The position numbers were made by a program, and so were the translations under genes. The notes beneath the pieces were generated by a model. It did not search any database. It was not told the DNA's origin and was given only the letters and a program-made list of their open reading frames with translations. 64,000 bases of DNA from an uncultured Duodenibacillus sp. (GTDB lineage Bacteria > Pseudomonadota > Gammaproteobacteria > Burkholderiales > Burkholderiaceae_F), in the NCBI GenBank assembly GCA_944388865.1, contig CALXKM010000010.1, forward strand, positions 1 to 64,000. Direction: 5' to 3'. How positions within the stretch are numbered: the first letter of the stretch is position 1; the number at the start of each line of letters is the position of its first letter. Shown piece by piece: positions 21,612 through 32,972 of this stretch.

Positions 21612-22976
21612 ATGACTGATTTCTGGACTCACTGCCTTGAAGCCTTGCGGGAGAGCACTCCTGCTCAGATTTACCAAAACTGGTATGCCGATCTCACTGC
21701 TGAAGTTGAACTAGAAGCAGGGTCGGTTGCGATTTTTGTATCTTCCGGCTTCAAAATGAACAAGGTTCGTGAAGCTTATGGGCAAACCATCCAGCAAATT
21801 GTCAACCGCATTGCGGGCAAAGAAATGGAAATCGTTTGGCAGGTCAAGGAAGACGAGACGTTTGCCGCTTCCATGACAAACGCCGAGGACAACGCTCCTG
21901 CACAGTCGCCTAGCGAAGCCGACATCAGCAAAACTGGACTTTTGCCCTATCTCACCTTCGAGAACATGGTGGAAGGCCAGGCCAATCAGATGGCATATGC
22001 CTCGGGACTTCAGGTCGCTTCCAGCCCCAAGTCCATCTACAACCCTCTTTTCATCTACGGCGGAGTAGGGCTTGGCAAGACGCATCTCATGCACGCCATC
22101 GGCAATCGTTTTCTAGCAAACAATCCGAAGGCGAAGGTGCTGTGCATTTCCGCTCAGCAGTACGTACAGGAATTTATGGACGTCATGCGGCTGCGAAACC
22201 TCAACAACGAAAGATTCTCTGAAGCAATGCGCCAGTTTGAGGCGCGTTATCGCGGACTCGATCTTCTGCTCATTGACGACATACAAAGCTTCGGCGGACG
22301 CGACGGCACGCAGACCAATTTCTTTCTCGCCTTTGAAAACATGGTGCCGCACGGCAAGCAGATTGTTCTCACAAGCGACACCTATCCGCGAAACTTAAAG
22401 GAATTTCAGGAGCGGCTCCTAAGTCGCCTAACGCAGGGATTGATCGTGACTGTTGAGCCTCCGGAATTCGACATGCGCGTTCAGATTCTCTTGCAGAAAG
22501 CAGAACGTTCCGGCTTGGACATGCCCAGAGAAGTGGCTGAAATCATTGCCAAAAAGCTCAAAAGCAATGTACGAGAACTTGAAGGCGCCGTTCAGCAAGT
22601 TTTGGCCTACACGCGGTTTCACCAGGTTGACGTCACGATCGACACTGTCAAGCTTGCTTTAAGAGATATCTTCAAGGCAAGCAGCGTTCCTGTAACAATT
22701 GAAACGATTCAACAGACGGTTGCGCAGCATTACGGCTTTAAAGTCGCTGAACTCAATTCCAAGTCAAGAAAGGCCAAACTGGTGCGGGCACGGCAGGTTG
22801 CCATCTATCTTGCCCGCGAGCTTACGAAAAAGAGCCTTCCAGAGCTCGGCGAACTCTTTGGTGGACGCGACCATGCCACAGTCATTTATGCGTGCAAAAA
22901 AATCGCATCAGAACGCAATACGGACGAAGAGCTCAAATACGATCTGCACCTCTTGGAGCAGAAGATCAAAAGCTAG
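21612..22976 (+). CDS. dnaA: Replication initiator DnaA
   Basis: 454-aa AAA+ initiator. Domain I is FWTHCLEALRESTPAQIYQNWYADL, then a short linker, Walker A GGVGLGKTHLMHAIGN near residue 150, Walker B LLLIDDIQSF, and the domain IV signature GGRDHATVIYACKKI that reads DnaA boxes. The ATG has no clear Shine-Dalgarno sequence; the only purine run (GGGGG) lies about 19 nt upstream. Confidence 0.97.
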   Translation: MTDFWTHCLEALRESTPAQIYQNWYADLTAEVELEAGSVAIFVSSGFKMNKVREAYGQTIQQIVNRIAGKEMEIVWQVKEDETFAASMTNAEDNAPAQSPSEADISKTGLLPYLTFENMVEGQANQMAYASGLQVASSPKSIYNPLFIYGGVGLGKTHLMHAIGNRFLANNPKAKVLCISAQQYVQEFMDVMRLRNLNNERFSEAMRQFEARYRGLDLLLIDDIQSFGGRDGTQTNFFLAFENMVPHGKQIVLTSDTYPRNLKEFQERLLSRLTQGLIVTVEPPEFDMRVQILLQKAERSGLDMPREVAEIIAKKLKSNVRELEGAVQQVLAYTRFHQVDVTIDTVKLALRDIFKASSVPVTIETIQQTVAQHYGFKVAELNSKSRKAKLVRARQVAIYLARELTKKSLPELGELFGGRDHATVIYACKKIASERNTDEELKYDLHLLEQKIKS

Positions 22977-23045
22977 AAAAATCAATGGCATCCAAGCAGT
23001 TTTTAGGCCTACAGAAGACGTCATTTTCCATTAAAATCCACGAAC

Positions 23046-23068
23046 GGGCCGAAATTGAGCTTCGGCCC
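23046..23068 (+). terminator. Hairpin between dnaA and dnaN
   Basis: Perfect 8-bp stem GGGCCGAA (23046-23053) with TTCGGCCC (23061-23068) and a short T-rich tail (ATTTTCT). It may partly separate dnaA from dnaN transcription. Confidence 0.6.
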
Positions 23069-23098
23069 ATTTTCTGATTACGAAAAAAGGTTGATTTC

Positions 23099-24214
23099 AT
23101 GCAGTTCATCAAGTGCACGCGCGAGGCGCTCCTCAAGCCCCTGCAAATTGTCGGAGGCATCGTTGAAGGCCGCCAGACGCTTCCCATCCTGTCCAACATT
23201 CTGATCAATGCAAACGGCAGCGAAGTCAACTTCACGACAACCGACCTAGAAATTCAAATTCGCACCAGTGCTCAGATCGGCATCGGTTCTGAGGCTGTTT
23301 CGGCAACCGTCCCCGCCGCCAAGCTCATTGCTCTTTTAACGGCGCTTCCAAACGCCAGCACGGAAGTGAGCATGCTCACGGAAGGAAAGAAAGTCATGCT
23401 GCGGGCCAACAATTCGCGCTACACGCTCTCACAAATGGCCGCGGAAGAATATCCCGTGCTGCCGATGGCTGAAGTTGAGCATACCTTCACGCTGCCTGCC
23501 AACACTTTCAAGCACCTCATGCAGATGGTGCACTTTTCGATGGCTCAGCAGGACATCCGCTACTACTTAAACGGAATGCTTCTTTCCATCGACAACGGAC
23601 TGGTTCGGTCTGTTGCTACTGATGGTCACCGACTGGCTTGCTGCGATGCTCCCGTTGAGCTCAATCTTGAACTCGAACAGCCCATTGAAGCCATTTTGCC
23701 TCGAAAGACGGTACATCAGCTCATCAAGCTGCTGCCGGATACGGATGAACCCGTGCAAGTTGAGCTTTGCAAAACGCAAGCTCGCTTCACGTTCGGAGCA
23801 ATCGAGTTTTTGAGCAAACTCGTTGATGGAAAATACCCTGACTACAACAGAGTCATTCCGCAGGGAAACGACAAGATCTTCGTCACCAACCGGGAACAAT
23901 TGATTGGCGCACTAAAGCGCGCGGCCATTCTTGCCAATGAGAAATTCAAGGGACTGCGCTGGCTGATCACCCCGGGCAAGCTTCAGATTCAAAGTGCTAA
24001 TTCCGAAATGGAAGAAGCGGTTGAAGAAATCGATATCAACTATGACGGAGAAGAACTCGATTTAGGCTTTAATGTGGTTTATTTGCTCGACGTTCTTGGA
24101 AATCTGAAGAATACTGATGTGCGCTTTGCTTTTGCAAACAATCAGGGAGCAACTCTTCTGACAATGCCTGAGAGCGAACAGTTCCGCTACGTTCTCATGC
24201 CGATGCGCATCTGA
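23099..24214 (+). CDS. dnaN: DNA polymerase III beta sliding clamp
   Basis: 371-aa clamp of three repeated domains: TREALLKPLQIVGGIVEGRQTLPILSNILI at the N-terminus, PANTFKHLMQMVHFSMAQQDIRYYLNGMLL in domain 2, and the C-terminal YVLMPMRI that shapes the peptide-binding pocket. Downstream of dnaA in the usual order. Confidence 0.97.
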   Translation: MQFIKCTREALLKPLQIVGGIVEGRQTLPILSNILINANGSEVNFTTTDLEIQIRTSAQIGIGSEAVSATVPAAKLIALLTALPNASTEVSMLTEGKKVMLRANNSRYTLSQMAAEEYPVLPMAEVEHTFTLPANTFKHLMQMVHFSMAQQDIRYYLNGMLLSIDNGLVRSVATDGHRLACCDAPVELNLELEQPIEAILPRKTVHQLIKLLPDTDEPVQVELCKTQARFTFGAIEFLSKLVDGKYPDYNRVIPQGNDKIFVTNREQLIGALKRAAILANEKFKGLRWLITPGKLQIQSANSEMEEAVEEIDINYDGEELDLGFNVVYLLDVLGNLKNTDVRFAFANNQGATLLTMPESEQFRYVLMPMRI

Positions 24215-24268
24215 TGCAGAGCGGACCAGCCGAGCCGGTCCTTCAAACAGCCCTGAAGCTAAACATCG

Positions 24269-24299
24269 CGCCAATGCCGGGAGCATCCTGGCATTGGCG
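24269..24299 (+). terminator. Hairpin between dnaN and gyrB
   Basis: Perfect 10-bp stem CGCCAATGCC (24269-24278) with GGCATTGGCG (24290-24299), 11-nt loop, then TCAGGTTTTC. Likely a terminator or attenuator after dnaN. Confidence 0.6.
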
Positions 24300-24333
24300 T
24301 CAGGTTTTCAAATGGGCCAAAGAATACTTTTGA

Positions 24334-26919
<2,586 letters not shown>

Positions 26920-26930
26920 TCCTCCCATTC

Positions 26931-26964
26931 AAGGCTCGGTCCTAAGAAAATCCGAGCCTTTTTT
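26931..26964 (+). terminator. gyrB terminator
   Basis: Perfect 9-bp stem AAGGCTCGG (26931-26939) with CCGAGCCTT (26952-26960), followed by a T run (T6 from 26959). Confidence 0.85.
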
Positions 26965-26978
26965 GATGTTTTTGCGTG

Positions 26979-27914
26979 ATGAAGACCACAGACAATCAGC
27001 TCGTCGTTGCAGTCAGCTCTCGAGCACTTTTTGATCTCGAAGAAGAACACCGAATTTTTGAATCACGAGGGATTGCAGCTTATCGCCAGTATCAAATCGA
27101 GCATAGAAATACCCCGTTGCGCCCCGGAGTGGCTTTTGCTTTGGTCGCTCGTCTTTTAAAGCTCAATGAACTATTCCCCGGACATAACCCCTTTCGCGTG
27201 GTTGTGCTTAGCCGCAACTCCCCTGAAACCGGACAACGTTTCTTCTCATCTTGTCAGTACTACAACCTTCCAATTAAGGCCGGTGCATTTACCTCCGGTC
27301 AATCTACTTTTCCGTACATTGAAGCCTTTGATGCATCACTATTTTTAAGCGCCAACAAAGACAACGTTACACAAGCCATCAACAAGGGACATCCTGCAGG
27401 ACTGGTCCTGCCAGTTGACCCCAGTCAGCTGCATGAAGACGAGGGTGACGGAGAGTTGCGTATTGCGTTTGACTTTGATGGCGTCGTCATTGACGATGCT
27501 GCAGAAAGAGAATTTCAAAGGGATGGAATTGAAGGCTTTGAACGTATGGAAATCAGCCTAAAGGAAACTCCCCACGATCCTGGCCCTCTAGGTAAACTCT
27601 TTCAAAAACTCGCAAAATTTCAAGCACTCGATGCCCAACGCGGCGAAAATGATCCGTATTACAAACCGGCACTGCGCGTCTCAATCGTTACCGCACGCGG
27701 TTCGGCTTGCGTAGAACGGCTGATCACAACACTTAAAGCGCTTGGCATGAGCGCTGCTGAGCTTTTCTTGATGGACGGTTTGCCAAAAAACCGTGTTCTT
27801 GAGGTTATGCGACCGCATATCTTTTTTGATGATCAAATCACTCATCTCGAAAAGACTGCCCATACCATTCCGAGCGTTCTTGTTCCATTCGGCATCAACA
27901 ACCTCTCGCAATAA
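26979..27914 (+). CDS. 5'-nucleotidase (cytosolic IA-like, PF06189 type)
   Basis: 311-aa protein with the HAD-type motif AFDFDGVVIDDAAE near residue 165, VSIVTARGSACVERLI for motif II and LPKNRVLEVMRPHIFFDDQ for motif III, an arrangement typical of the bacterial 5'-nucleotidase family that dephosphorylates nucleoside monophosphates. A GTG lies three bases before the chosen ATG. The gene starts 15 nt after the gyrB terminator, so it may have its own promoter. Confidence 0.8.
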   Translation: MKTTDNQLVVAVSSRALFDLEEEHRIFESRGIAAYRQYQIEHRNTPLRPGVAFALVARLLKLNELFPGHNPFRVVVLSRNSPETGQRFFSSCQYYNLPIKAGAFTSGQSTFPYIEAFDASLFLSANKDNVTQAINKGHPAGLVLPVDPSQLHEDEGDGELRIAFDFDGVVIDDAAEREFQRDGIEGFERMEISLKETPHDPGPLGKLFQKLAKFQALDAQRGENDPYYKPALRVSIVTARGSACVERLITTLKALGMSAAELFLMDGLPKNRVLEVMRPHIFFDDQITHLEKTAHTIPSVLVPFGINNLSQ

Positions 27915-28057
27915 GAAAACCTTTTCTATCGAAAGCTGGATGGAAAAACCGCTAAAAAGCTGAAAACATTTCGAGTGATACAATCGAAGGACTTTCTAGA
28001 CGGACTACTCGGCCCTTGATGCCCTGAGTGCGCATCTGCAAAGGCCGTAACATATAC

Positions 28058-30097
28058 ATGCCGACCTTCGATCATCTGCAGACTTCCTTTCAATGTGGGC
28101 GTCTCATACTCAAAAACCGTATTACAGCCGCCCCTATCTTCACTGGACTTGAGTTTCAGCCAAATCTCTCTGAATTAACCAAATTTTGCGTACGCCTCGC
28201 TGAGGACGGAGTGAGCATGGTCACCATCTGCGCAGGCCTTGTTCATCCTAGCGGGGCACCCAGCGACAACTGGCATGTTTTCAATGAAGACATAGATGTT
28301 CCACGTCATCGCGTAATCACAAAAAAATTGCAAGAAAAGTCCTGCAAGGCAGTTTTGCAGCTTATACACGCAGGCTCCGAAGCACAGACCTGGCCTATAT
28401 GGGGACCTAATACTGTTAGATTCAAAGATAGAGACAGAGTCTGGAGAGTCCCTAACCTCGTCATAAAAGGCATCATCAACGGCTATGTCAAAACAGCCGA
28501 GCTTGCGCAGAAAGCTGGCTATTCAGGCATCGAAATACATGCAGCAGGAAGGACACTGCCGGCGTCATTCTTGAGCCCAGCCATTAACCGCAGAAGAGAT
28601 GTTTGGGGCGCTACTCAACTGGCACGGTTTAAGTTCATTCTCGATATCGTGCGCGGCGTGCGCAAAACCATATCCCAAGACATGACCATTGGCGTGCGCT
28701 TTAATCTTATGGAACTCACGCCGAGAGGCGCAGACTGGGAAGAAATATTAAGGTTTACCCAGATGCTGCGCATAGCAGGAGCTGACTACCTATGCCCAGA
28801 ATTCGGTGGCGCAGAAGATCGCATACCAACTTACTTGCATCCAATTCCAAAAGATGTTTGGCTTCCTGCTTGTCAACTGCTGGCAGAAAATACTGCCTTG
28901 GCCGTTATTTACAACGAAGATTTAGGAACTCTGAAGGATGCTGACGATGCTCTTGCCACTCATGAAAACATGCTTATAGCCTTTGGGCGTCCTTTAGTCG
29001 CAGATTCACAATTTTTGCGTAAATCTCTGGGCTTGATGCAGGCTGACATACGCCCCTGGATTGAACACCCTGAGTACTCCCGTATTGACGGTCTTAGACG
29101 TAAACACACGCTTTTTTGCTTAACTGCACCATTTTCCTTTAACGCTTACCCTAAAGCTTTTGTACCAGCTGCAAAAAAGAAGAACATCGTTGTTTTAGGT
29201 GGCGGAATCAGCGGTATTTATTTTGCACTGACCGCTGCAAGAAGGGGGCATTTTGTCCGCTTATTTGAAAAACTGGATTTTTTAGGCGGTTCCGTCCGTT
29301 TTGTTGAAAAAATAAGACAAACCAAGAAAATTCAAACTTGGATTAAGTTGCTTGAAAATGACCTAAAGTTAGCTGGAGTTGAGGTCCATTTAGGAACAAA
29401 ATCGGACATCAATCATCTTTTGTCCTTAAAAGATGTGGATCTTGTCGTTAACGCCACGGGATCTGAGCCGGAGATACCTGATATTCCAGGCATCGATTCT
29501 TCAAATGTAGTCACCTATGAAGAACTATTAGGTGACAATCTTCCAGTTGGAAACCGAGTGGCTGTGGTAGGAACAAATACTGTTTCTGTAACAGTCTGTC
29601 GCTACCTTTTGGAACAGCTTGAAGAGTCGGAAATGACAGCTGAACAGTGGAGAAAAGCTTGGGGAATTGGAGATATTCGCTATAACAGAGGAGGGATTCT
29701 CGGCGTTGTTCCAGAAATTTCTCCCCCTTTAAGACAAGTCTATCTTGTCGAATCTAAAAGAGGGCAATTCGAGAATTTAGCCAAGAGACAAACAGATTGT
29801 TGGGAGCTTCAATGGCTTTTGATGCGAGGCGCTCAAACGATGCGCAATATCAATATCGAATCCATTGATAATCACGCGCTTCGAGCAAGCTACGGCGAAC
29901 GACATGAGGACCGATATGCCGTGCGTGTTGATCATGTCGTAGTCTGTTGCGGAGCTGTTCCTAATAGTGATCTGGCCCTTAGATTGGCCGTAACGGGTAT
30001 TGATGTCATCAATATTGGGGCAGCTTCAAAAGAATCAGGTTATCTGTCTCTGTATGAAGCCATTCATGAATCTATTGAAGCTGCTCTTGATGTGTAG
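28058..30097 (+). CDS. Old-yellow-enzyme/FadH-like flavoprotein, probably catalytically altered
   Basis: 679-aa protein with an N-terminal FMN TIM barrel (RITAAPIFTG, AVLQLIHAGSEAQ) and a C-terminal FAD/NAD-binding half (NIVVLGGGISGIYFALTAARRG near 376), the plan of 2,4-dienoyl-CoA reductase and trimethylamine dehydrogenase. The loop that should hold the 4Fe-4S cysteines (residues about 331-354) has a single Cys, and the positions of the FadH catalytic Tyr and His appear to be Thr (GRTLPASFLS) and Ala/Glu (GGAEDRIPT). It may have another electron route or substrate, or no redox turnover at the barrel. A start at 28028 is possible. Confidence 0.7.
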   Translation: MPTFDHLQTSFQCGRLILKNRITAAPIFTGLEFQPNLSELTKFCVRLAEDGVSMVTICAGLVHPSGAPSDNWHVFNEDIDVPRHRVITKKLQEKSCKAVLQLIHAGSEAQTWPIWGPNTVRFKDRDRVWRVPNLVIKGIINGYVKTAELAQKAGYSGIEIHAAGRTLPASFLSPAINRRRDVWGATQLARFKFILDIVRGVRKTISQDMTIGVRFNLMELTPRGADWEEILRFTQMLRIAGADYLCPEFGGAEDRIPTYLHPIPKDVWLPACQLLAENTALAVIYNEDLGTLKDADDALATHENMLIAFGRPLVADSQFLRKSLGLMQADIRPWIEHPEYSRIDGLRRKHTLFCLTAPFSFNAYPKAFVPAAKKKNIVVLGGGISGIYFALTAARRGHFVRLFEKLDFLGGSVRFVEKIRQTKKIQTWIKLLENDLKLAGVEVHLGTKSDINHLLSLKDVDLVVNATGSEPEIPDIPGIDSSNVVTYEELLGDNLPVGNRVAVVGTNTVSVTVCRYLLEQLEESEMTAEQWRKAWGIGDIRYNRGGILGVVPEISPPLRQVYLVESKRGQFENLAKRQTDCWELQWLLMRGAQTMRNINIESIDNHALRASYGERHEDRYAVRVDHVVVCCGAVPNSDLALRLAVTGIDVINIGAASKESGYLSLYEAIHESIEAALDV

Positions 30098-30414
30098 CTT
30101 GACGAAAATGTTGTGTTTTTTGCGATTTTTAGAGCTTCGGAAAGTACTCTAGTTTTACCTAAAAATAAAATTTTATTGTTAGATACAGTAATTAGTAGAT
30201 GTGGGAAACTCTGTTGATATGAATAAAAAAGACTTATAAATCAACGCACTTCATTGTTGATAACTAGGAGGAGAAGGATTTTGCTTGCTTGTGGAAAAGT
30301 TGTTTAAAGAGGTGAACAACTTAAGGGGTGCAAAAAGAGGCTTAGAGGTTTCCACAAATAGCGCAAGGTTTTAGAGAGTTTGTGCACAAGTTATCCACAA
30401 TGAACTGGTAGAGG
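30098..30414. other. Candidate replication origin (oriC)
   Basis: AT-rich intergenic segment with a cluster of DnaA-box-like 9-mers: one perfect TTATCCACA (30391-30399), TTGTGCACA (30380-30388) and, in reverse, TGTGGAAAA (30290-30298) and TGTTGATAA (30255-30263) with one mismatch each, plus weaker ones at 30199 and 30348. An AT-rich tract (about 30150-30195) and another (about 30219-30241) could unwind. No ORF is credible here. It lies about 9 kb from dnaA, so the identity is inferred. Confidence 0.6.
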
Positions 30415-30489
30415 ATGTTTCAGCTCTGCGAGTGCCGGGGCAAAAACATCGCTACAATCGAGCTTATTTGGAATTTTATCGTTATAAAA

Positions 30490-31281
30490 ATGTCGTCAGA
30501 CGATTTGTTGCCGTGGTTTTCACCCAAGTTGTCGCCTGAGGTCTCGCGCGTCATCACCAATCTTGGGCGTAGAGCAGCACTGGAAAGAGGGCAGCCGTTG
30601 AGTGCTTCGTCTTTTTTTAAGCGTCTGGTATTCGTGCAGGATGGCTTCCTTGCTCAAGGGGTGATAAATCCTGGTGGAGGAACTCCCTTTATGTTGACGC
30701 TTTCGGGGCCAAGAAGCTTTGGTGCGGCGACAGGGGTTGTTGATGCCATGGATAATCTGCCACGACGATATTGGGCTGCTACGCACTGCGAGGTGCTGAC
30801 GATTATTCCAGAGATTCTGTTGAGGCTGTCTGAGGTAGACGAAAAACTCAATCAGGAACTTAATAGTTATGCTATTCGCCATTTGATGAGTGAGCGAATG
30901 GGATTGATGCTTTGTCAAGCTGCATCTGTTGAAGAAAGAGCTGGGGTATTTGTTGTATCTAGCTTGATGGCGCGTGGTAAATTTTCAGCAGAAAAAACAG
31001 TAGCCGCGTCACGTTGGATAAGACTTGACGTATTGCCTTCACGCCATCTTGCAGCGGCGTTGCTGGCCGTAAAAGAGCAGCAGCTCATGGATGTCATGCG
31101 AAAATGGATCTCAGAGGGGGCACTTCGTTTTAATGATGGTGCATTCGATGTCAGAGGTGATTTGCTTGCTCACTACTGGAAATGGATGCAGCCATTTGTT
31201 CGCATGCACGAAAACATGCCGATGATGATCGCTAGAGATACGCGTCACCTTGAACATCTTGAATTGGATTTGAATCACTAA
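30490..31281 (+). CDS. Crp/Fnr-like transcription regulator
   Basis: 263-aa protein with an N-terminal cyclic-nucleotide-binding-like beta barrel (residues about 40-125, FFKRLVFVQDGFLAQGVINPGGGTPFMLTLSGPRSFG) and a C-terminal helix-turn-helix (LPSRHLAAALLAVKEQQLMDVMRKWISEGALRF). The cysteines of an Fnr-type Fe-S sensor and the Arg-Ser cAMP pocket signature are not evident, so the ligand is unknown. The frame extends to 30415, but 30490 gives the better N-terminus. It is the first gene right of the oriC candidate. Confidence 0.65.
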   Translation: MSSDDLLPWFSPKLSPEVSRVITNLGRRAALERGQPLSASSFFKRLVFVQDGFLAQGVINPGGGTPFMLTLSGPRSFGAATGVVDAMDNLPRRYWAATHCEVLTIIPEILLRLSEVDEKLNQELNSYAIRHLMSERMGLMLCQAASVEERAGVFVVSSLMARGKFSAEKTVAASRWIRLDVLPSRHLAAALLAVKEQQLMDVMRKWISEGALRFNDGAFDVRGDLLAHYWKWMQPFVRMHENMPMMIARDTRHLEHLELDLNH

Positions 31282-31295
31282 GAGAGCAATAAGAA

Positions 31296-31958
31296 ATGAG
31301 AACACAAGCAATTGCCGCATTGATCGGCATCGTCGGAGCAGTATTCGTTACCAGCGGATGTGCTCCTTTAATTGTTGGAGGCGCAGCTGTTACTGCTGGT
31401 GCTACAGTCTCGACTATGACGGATCGACGCTCAGCTGGGGCTGTGGTCAACGATACAGTGCTCGAAAAGCGCGTTGCTTGGGAAATTTCTCAGGCGCTAG
31501 GCAAGAGCATTGATTCGCATATCACGGTGACTGCATACAACGGTAAAGTGCTGCTCACTGGAGAAGTGGCGACGGAGCAAGGAAAAGAGATTGCAGGACG
31601 CACTGCTTCGCAAAGCCTTGATGTAGGATCTGTCGTCAATGAGTTGGCCGTACTTGAAAATGTCGGCATGATGCAGCGTATGAGCGATTCGTCTCTTGCA
31701 ACTAAGGTGCGCTCTCGCTTGGTTGGTACTGAAGATGTGTATCTGAGCCAGATGAAGGTTGTCGTCGATCGCGGCATTGTTTATCTCATGGGCATTGTGA
31801 CGCCGCAGGAAAATGATCTTGCACTGGCTGTTGCTGCACGTACCAGCGGAGTGATGAAGGTTATCAGCGTTTGCGATGTTATGAGTGCAGAAAGAATTGC
31901 CAAGCGTCTGCGTGATATCCAGGCACAAAATTCAGCTTCGCAAACCGAGGCGCAGTGA
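31296..31958 (+). CDS. BON-domain lipoprotein (DolP/YraP-like)
   Basis: 220-aa lipoprotein: signal MRTQAIAALIGIVGAVFVTSGC with lipobox TSGC, then GGAAVTAGATVSTMTDRRSAG and two BON domains (about residues 50-118 and 125-200; VTAYNGKVLLTGEVAT, VVVDRGIVYLMGIVTP). DolP-type proteins sit at the outer membrane and support envelope integrity. It follows the Crp-like gene by 14 nt. Confidence 0.85.
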   Translation: MRTQAIAALIGIVGAVFVTSGCAPLIVGGAAVTAGATVSTMTDRRSAGAVVNDTVLEKRVAWEISQALGKSIDSHITVTAYNGKVLLTGEVATEQGKEIAGRTASQSLDVGSVVNELAVLENVGMMQRMSDSSLATKVRSRLVGTEDVYLSQMKVVVDRGIVYLMGIVTPQENDLALAVAARTSGVMKVISVCDVMSAERIAKRLRDIQAQNSASQTEAQ

Positions 31959-32000
31959 TTTTTTTCTCAAGGCTGCTCTTTTTTTTGAGAAATTCGTTTT

Positions 32001-32021
32001 CTGTGGCGATTAGCGCCACAG
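32001..32021. terminator. Hairpin between converging dolP-like gene and lipA
   Basis: Perfect 8-bp stem CTGTGGCG (32001-32008) with CGCCACAG (32014-32021), 5-nt loop, in the 75-nt gap between converging genes; on the minus strand it is followed by AAAACG rather than T. A second pair of arms (TTCTCAA with TTGAGAA) lies just before it next to T8. Together they probably terminate the plus-strand gene. Confidence 0.5.
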
Positions 32022-32033
32022 AGCGGCCTTGGT

Positions 32034-32972
32034 CTACATTGCGCAAGTACAGTCCATCAGATCTTGTGCGTGGTAGCTCGAGCGAACGAATACGCCAGAA
32101 AAAACTTTTTTGAACCCCATTTTCAGTGCGCGTTGCTGCCATTTGCTGAACTCATCTGGCGATATATAGCGATGAACAGGCAGATGTGTTTGTGAAGGGG
32201 CTAGGTATTGGCCAAGCGTGAGGATGTCCACCTTATTGGCGAGCAGATCTTGCATAACTGCCAAGATTTCATCATCTGTTTCTCCAAGTCCGAGCATTAA
32301 TCCGCTTTTAGTGGGAACATCAGGACACAGCTGCTTGAATTTGCGAAGCACGCTCAGAGAGTGTTCATAGTCAGCCCCCGGACGTGTTGTCTTATAGAGC
32401 GACGGGACGGTCTCAAGGTTATGGTTGAAAACATCCGGAGGTGTTTGGCAGAGAATACGCAAAGCGTTTTCAAGCCTTCCTCTGAAGTCCGGCACAAGAA
32501 TCTCAATGCGAATGTCGCGGACTGTTGCTCTAAGCGCTTGGATGATTCGTGAATAATGAAGTGCTCCTCCATCCTCAAGATCATCTCGATCAACGCTTGT
32601 AACAACAACGTAATCAAGCTTCATGAGCTTAACTGCCTGAGCTAGCCGGTGAGGCTCTGTGTTGTCTAATGGAGCAGGGCGTCCATGAGCTACGTCGCAA
32701 AAAGGACAACGCCGCGTGCAGACTTTTCCCATGACGAGAAAAGCTGCGGTTCCGTTTGAAAAACATTCTCCAATGTTTGGACATGAAGCTTCATGACAAA
32801 CGGTGGCAAGCTGCGCTTCAGTCAAAATGCGCATCAGACGCTTGCTCTTTTCCGATGTCGAAAGTGCTTTGACGCGCAGCCAGTTTGGTTTTGGGATGGC
32901 CTGAAAACTATGGTTGATCTTTATAGGCAGTCTGGCAAATTTTTTGGCGCCCTTTTCAGAAAATACTGGCAT
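32034..32972 (-). CDS. lipA: Lipoyl synthase
   Basis: 312-aa radical-SAM enzyme that inserts two sulfurs into octanoyl groups. The radical-SAM cluster motif is CTRRCPFC, the auxiliary cluster is CHEASCPNIGEC, and the C-terminal RSSYHAQD completes it. The ATG at 32972 overlaps the menA stop (TAATG) and has AAGGA eight bases upstream; an ATG at 32981 lies on that site. Next gene after menA in a row with lipB. Confidence 0.95.
   Translation of the reverse strand: MPVFSEKGAKKFARLPIKINHSFQAIPKPNWLRVKALSTSEKSKRLMRILTEAQLATVCHEASCPNIGECFSNGTAAFLVMGKVCTRRCPFCDVAHGRPAPLDNTEPHRLAQAVKLMKLDYVVVTSVDRDDLEDGGALHYSRIIQALRATVRDIRIEILVPDFRGRLENALRILCQTPPDVFNHNLETVPSLYKTTRPGADYEHSLSVLRKFKQLCPDVPTKSGLMLGLGETDDEILAVMQDLLANKVDILTLGQYLAPSQTHLPVHRYISPDEFSKWQQRALKMGFKKVFSGVFVRSSYHAQDLMDCTCAM

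Noticed and set aside
26931-26964. gyrB terminator as an attachment site or IS end
   Set aside because: Stem plus T-run explains it fully; no mobile gene is adjacent.
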